From Pseudomonadota bacterium (lineage in GTDB: Bacteria; Pseudomonadota; Gammaproteobacteria; Burkholderiales; Burkholderiaceae_B), in NCBI GenBank assembly GCA_021793095.1, contig JAJYTK010000032.1, positions 1 to 8,601 of the forward strand: 8,601 bases of DNA, read 5' to 3'. Made by a program: the position numbers and the translations under genes. This document shows positions 5,717 to 8,601 of this stretch, piece after piece (the first letter of the stretch is position 1; each line of letters opens with the position of its first letter). The notes under the pieces were generated by a model. The model did no database searches and had not been told where the DNA came from. It worked only from the letters and a program-made list of their open reading frames with translations.

Positions 5717-6640
5717 TCAGTCCTCATTGGCCGGTAAAATACCATGCAAATGCTCAAAGCAAGTGGCTTGTGCTTGTTGAATAAAATCCAGTACGTATTT
5801 AGCATCCATGTCTTCTTTGCGCTTGGCCGCATAAAGGGTACGCCACACACCACCCGGACCCAGTGGGCGCGTTTGCACCCAACCCGCTGTCAGATACTCA
5901 TCCACTGCCCAATTAGGCAGAGCAGTTAATCCGCGGTGGCTAGCCACTAATTGAATAATCATGGGGGTGAGCTCTGCTTGCCGAATTTCTGCTGGCTCCA
6001 CCCCCTCGTGATCTAAAAACTGAGTAAACACATCCAGACGTTCACGGCTGACAGGGTAGGTGATGAGGGTGTAGGCACTGAAATGCTCGGGCTTTAGAAA
6101 ATCTGATGCTAACAAGGGGTGTTGGCTACCCAAAACTGCGACTAACTCATATCGAAATAGGGGGGTGTATTCAATTCCATTGAGCTGCTGCGGGTCCGAA
6201 GTAATCACCAAATCCAGATCACCCCTAATCAAAGCGGGCAGAGGGGCAAAGGAAAACGCGGCAGATAGGTCTAAGCTAATGTCTGGCCATTTTTTGCGAA
6301 AACTGTCCAGTGCGGGCATGAGCCACTGAAAGCAAGAGTGACAGTCGATGGCTAAATAAAGACGACCAGACTCCCCTTTGGCCAAACTTTGTAGCTCTTT
6401 TTCAGTTGCACGGACGCGGGGCAACACCTCGTCTGCGAGTGCCAAAATACGCAACGCCGCAGTGGTGAGACGTGCAGGACGTGTGCGGCGATTGAGCAAG
6501 GAAACGCCCAAACGGGCCTCGAGCTCGCGCAGCTGGTGAGAGAGGGCAGATTGGGTGACATACAGCTGCTCTGCTGCCTCTTGCAAGCTGCCCGCTTCGC
6601 GAATGGCGGTTAGGGTTTCTAGGTGTTTAATTTCAAGCAT
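5717..6640 (-). CDS. metR: LysR-type regulator MetR
   Basis: The 307-residue product is a LysR-family activator. It has an N-terminal winged helix-turn-helix (about 1-60, including SLQEAAEQLYVTQSALSHQLRELEARLG) and a periplasmic-binding-protein-like effector domain. Identity comes from the close match to E. coli MetR: MLEIKHLETL at the start, AIDCHSCFQWLMPALDSF (97-114), DLDLVITSD, LITYPVSRERLDVF and ALPNWAVDEY. MetR of enterobacteria binds homocysteine and controls metE, metF and related genes. The gene is divergent from metE with a 161-base shared regulatory region, the classical arrangement, and is adjacent to metF. The ATG at 6640 has only an A-rich upstream stretch and no clear Shine-Dalgarno sequence; the start is supported by homology. 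Confidence 0.95.
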   Translation of the reverse strand: MLEIKHLETLTAIREAGSLQEAAEQLYVTQSALSHQLRELEARLGVSLLNRRTRPARLTTAALRILALADEVLPRVRATEKELQSLAKGESGRLYLAIDCHSCFQWLMPALDSFRKKWPDISLDLSAAFSFAPLPALIRGDLDLVITSDPQQLNGIEYTPLFRYELVAVLGSQHPLLASDFLKPEHFSAYTLITYPVSRERLDVFTQFLDHEGVEPAEIRQAELTPMIIQLVASHRGLTALPNWAVDEYLTAGWVQTRPLGPGGVWRTLYAAKRKEDMDAKYVLDFIQQAQATCFEHLHGILPANED

Positions 6641-6670
6641 TTTTTATTTTGTCAGTAGTACATGTTATTG

Positions 6671-6687
6671 CATGAGAATATCTCATG
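6671..6687. promoter_or_regulatory. Palindromic operator between metR and metE (probable MetR site)
   Basis: CATGAGA and TCTCATG form perfect 7-bp arms around ATA. The core TGAGAATATCTCA differs from the MetR pattern TGAA-N5-TTCA by one symmetrical base in each half. It lies 31 bases before the metR start and about 90 bases before the predicted metE transcription start, suited to autoregulation of metR and activation of metE. Confidence 0.6.
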
Positions 6688-6726
6688 TTGTTGATGTGAT
6701 ATTTGATTTTTTATTTTAACCTGTGT

Positions 6727-6755
6727 TTGGCATAATGTGTTCAATGCTATTTCAT
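6727..6755 (+). promoter_or_regulatory. metE: Putative metE promoter
   Basis: TTGGCA (6727-6732) matches the -35 consensus at five of six bases. TTTCAT (6750-6755), 17 bases on, matches the -10 at four. Transcription would start near 6762, leaving a leader of about 40 bases. Confidence 0.4.
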
Positions 6756-6801
6756 TGCACATAAACTGCTAACACCTTGAACAATTGGACGATATATTTA
6801 A

Positions 6802-8601
6802 ATGAGCATTATTCATAACTTAGGCTTTCCTCGCATTGGTAAGCATCGCGAGCTTAAATTTGCTGTAGAAAAATATTGGCGTGATGAAATTACCGCTGAT
6901 GAGTTATTTACAATCGGCGCAACACTCAGAAAAAATCACTGGGAAACACAGCGCGATGCTGGCATTGAGTGGCTGACTGTGGGCGACTTTGCATGGTATG
7001 ACCATGTGCTCGAGCTGACCACCATGCTGGATATTATTCCAAGTCGTTTTGAGAGCAAAAAAGCCCAAGCTAATGACAAGACGGGGCAGCTTAATCTGCT
7101 GTTTGCACTTGCTCGTGGCTATGATGGTGATGGTGAAAAAGCCATTGCCAGTGAAATGACAAAATGGTTTGATACCAACTACCACTACATCGTACCCGAG
7201 CTCGACGAAGATCAGCAATTTAAACTGGTTAAAGAGGACCTCTTTGAGCAGGTAGATGAGGCCAAAAAATTACACGACAAGATTAAAGTCGCATTAGTGG
7301 GCCCGGTCACCTTCTTGTACCTGAGCAAAGGAGACGCCTTTGTAGAGGGTCCTACTGATGAGAAAAAGCTTCAACTGCTTCCCGGTTTGCTGGCCGCTTA
7401 TGAGCAAATCATTGCGCGTTTAAAAGATCAAGGGGTGGGTCAAATCCAACTCGAAGAGCCTGCTTTGGGTCTCAAGTTGCCAGAGGCTTGGGTGGCCGCA
7501 GTAGAGCAAAGTGTGACACAGCTCGCCAAGGCAGAGGTGCCTTTGTTATTGACCACCTACTTCGAAGGGGTAGGCGAGTATGCTGAGCGTTTATTGAAAC
7601 TACCTATTGCCGGTATTCACTTAGATCTGGTGCGCGCTCCAGAGCAATTAGATGATTTTGTCTCCCGCCTTGGTGAGGATCAAATCCTTTCCTTAGGTGT
7701 GATTGACGGCCGTAACGTCTGGCGTAGCGATGTACAAGCCATTGCGGATAAGTACCAAGACCTTCATCAGCAACTCGGCGATCGCCTGTGGTTGGCCCCC
7801 TCTTGCTCGCTGTTACTCAGCCCCGTCGATCTCAGCGTTGAAACTTTGTTAGACCCTGAGTTAAAGAGCTGGTTAGCATTTGCTGAGCAAAAGCTTGAGG
7901 AATTGGCGCTGATTAAGGCCTTGCTAGAGAATAACGCTACCGATGCGCAAAAAGAACGTATTGCTGACAGCACTCAGGCCTTGGAAAATCGTCGCACATC
8001 GTCCCGTATTCACCGTCCTGAAGTGGCAGAACGTTTTGCCAATTTAGATCAGGTAGTTCGTCAACGCGTGCCTTTTGCAGAGCGTCAAAAAGTGCAGCAA
8101 GCGGATTTAAAACTGCCTTTATTCCCCACCACCACCATCGGTTCTTTCCCACAGACCCAAGAGGTCCGTGCTCTGCGCCGTGCCTGGCGTGATCATGAGC
8201 TTAGCGATGCAGCCTACCAAGAAGGCATTCAAAAAGAAATTGCCAAGGTCATCCAAGAACAGGAAGCACTGGGCATTGATATGTTGGTGCACGGTGAAGC
8301 CGAGCGTAATGATATGGTTGAGTACTTTGGGGAATTGCTCGGTGGTTATGCATTTACTCAAAATGGCTGGGTGCAGAGCTACGGCACTCGTGGTGTTAAG
8401 CCTCCCATCATTTATGGTGATGTAGTGCGTGTCTCTCCTATGACCGTTGAGTGGGCCAAATACGCGCAAAGCCTCACTGATCGCCCCGTAAAAGGGATGC
8501 TAACCGGTCCTATTACGATGTTGCAGTGGTCATTTGTCCGTGATGACCAACCTCGTGAAGAGACCTGCCGCCAAATCGCTTTAGCCTTGCGCGATGAGAG
8601 A
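6802..8601 (+). CDS. metE: Cobalamin-independent methionine synthase MetE (3' truncated by window)
   Basis: An uninterrupted 600-codon frame runs from the ATG at 6802 to the last base; the family length is about 755, so about 155 codons lie beyond the window. MetE transfers a methyl group from 5-methyl-tetrahydropteroyl-triglutamate to homocysteine, giving methionine in the cytosol. The N-terminal barrel is shown by LGFPRIGKHREL (7-18), VGDFAWYDHVLE, EMTKWFDTNYHYIVPE, VGPVTFL, EEPAL and LLTTYFEG. The linker and C-terminal barrel follow with PTTTIGSFPQT (442-452), VHGEAERNDMVEYFGE (496 on), FTQNGWVQSYG (518 on) and KGMLTGPITML. The zinc-ligand region (His/Cys/Glu/Cys) is not in the window. A TAA directly before the ATG in the same frame fixes the start. 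The Shine-Dalgarno sequence is weak (GGA at 6787-6789, 12 bases away). It is divergent from metR. Confidence 0.97.
   Translation, partial: MSIIHNLGFPRIGKHRELKFAVEKYWRDEITADELFTIGATLRKNHWETQRDAGIEWLTVGDFAWYDHVLELTTMLDIIPSRFESKKAQANDKTGQLNLLFALARGYDGDGEKAIASEMTKWFDTNYHYIVPELDEDQQFKLVKEDLFEQVDEAKKLHDKIKVALVGPVTFLYLSKGDAFVEGPTDEKKLQLLPGLLAAYEQIIARLKDQGVGQIQLEEPALGLKLPEAWVAAVEQSVTQLAKAEVPLLLTTYFEGVGEYAERLLKLPIAGIHLDLVRAPEQLDDFVSRLGEDQILSLGVIDGRNVWRSDVQAIADKYQDLHQQLGDRLWLAPSCSLLLSPVDLSVETLLDPELKSWLAFAEQKLEELALIKALLENNATDAQKERIADSTQALENRRTSSRIHRPEVAERFANLDQVVRQRVPFAERQKVQQADLKLPLFPTTTIGSFPQTQEVRALRRAWRDHELSDAAYQEGIQKEIAKVIQEQEALGIDMLVHGEAERNDMVEYFGELLGGYAFTQNGWVQSYGTRGVKPPIIYGDVVRVSPMTVEWAKYAQSLTDRPVKGMLTGPITMLQWSFVRDDQPREETCRQIALALRDER

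Noticed and set aside
1..8601. Mobile elements, CRISPR, tRNA or defence genes
   Set aside because: No transposase or integrase, no regularly spaced repeats, no tRNA-like cloverleaf and no toxin or nuclease reading frame were seen. All long frames are explained by the listed genes.

Overview
The window looks like ordinary chromosome from a gram-negative proteobacterium, most likely a gammaproteobacterium. The evidence is a MetR regulator divergent from a B12-independent metE, a MetF and MetR that read like the enterobacterial proteins, a MotB/MotD-type OmpA domain, a proteobacterial-style MgtE, and medium GC. Genus cannot be resolved from the sequence. No transposase, phage gene, tRNA, rRNA or CRISPR array is visible.

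Layout from left to right. (1) The 3' end of a flagellar-motor-type OmpA-domain gene ends at 444. (2) A textbook TPP (THI-box) riboswitch with a long expression platform (about 479-654) leads directly into a two-gene operon. The operon encodes a short-chain dehydrogenase/reductase (655-1431) and a nitrilotriacetate-monooxygenase-type flavin monooxygenase (1428-2729), overlapping by ATGA. A strong bidirectional terminator (2731-2756) separates it from (3) mgtE on the minus strand (2785-4137), a magnesium channel/transporter. (4) A 626-base non-coding stretch (4138-4763) holds two things. One is a long minus-strand leader for mgtE, with its own promoter, a 17-codon leader ORF and a relay of competing hairpins. 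The other is the metF promoter region, with a perfect MetR-type palindrome. (5) A methionine block follows: metF (+), metR (-) and metE (+, cut by the window end). The metR-metE intergenic region carries a 17-bp palindrome that is probably the MetR operator.

How the genes work together: MetF makes 5-methyl-tetrahydrofolate, MetE uses it to methylate homocysteine, and MetR is the expected homocysteine-responsive regulator of both. The SDR/monooxygenase pair sits under a thiamin-pyrophosphate switch, so it is probably repressed when TPP is plentiful. That suggests a role in making or salvaging thiamin or a precursor, but neither protein is a classical thiamin enzyme.

The two most interesting signals are (a) the TPP-controlled SDR + flavin monooxygenase operon, whose terminator stem also contains the Shine-Dalgarno sequence, and (b) the mgtE leader. 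The short acidic/proline-containing leader peptide ORF there resembles in logic the magnesium-sensing mgtL leader of enterobacteria, but it sits in front of an unrelated magnesium transporter.
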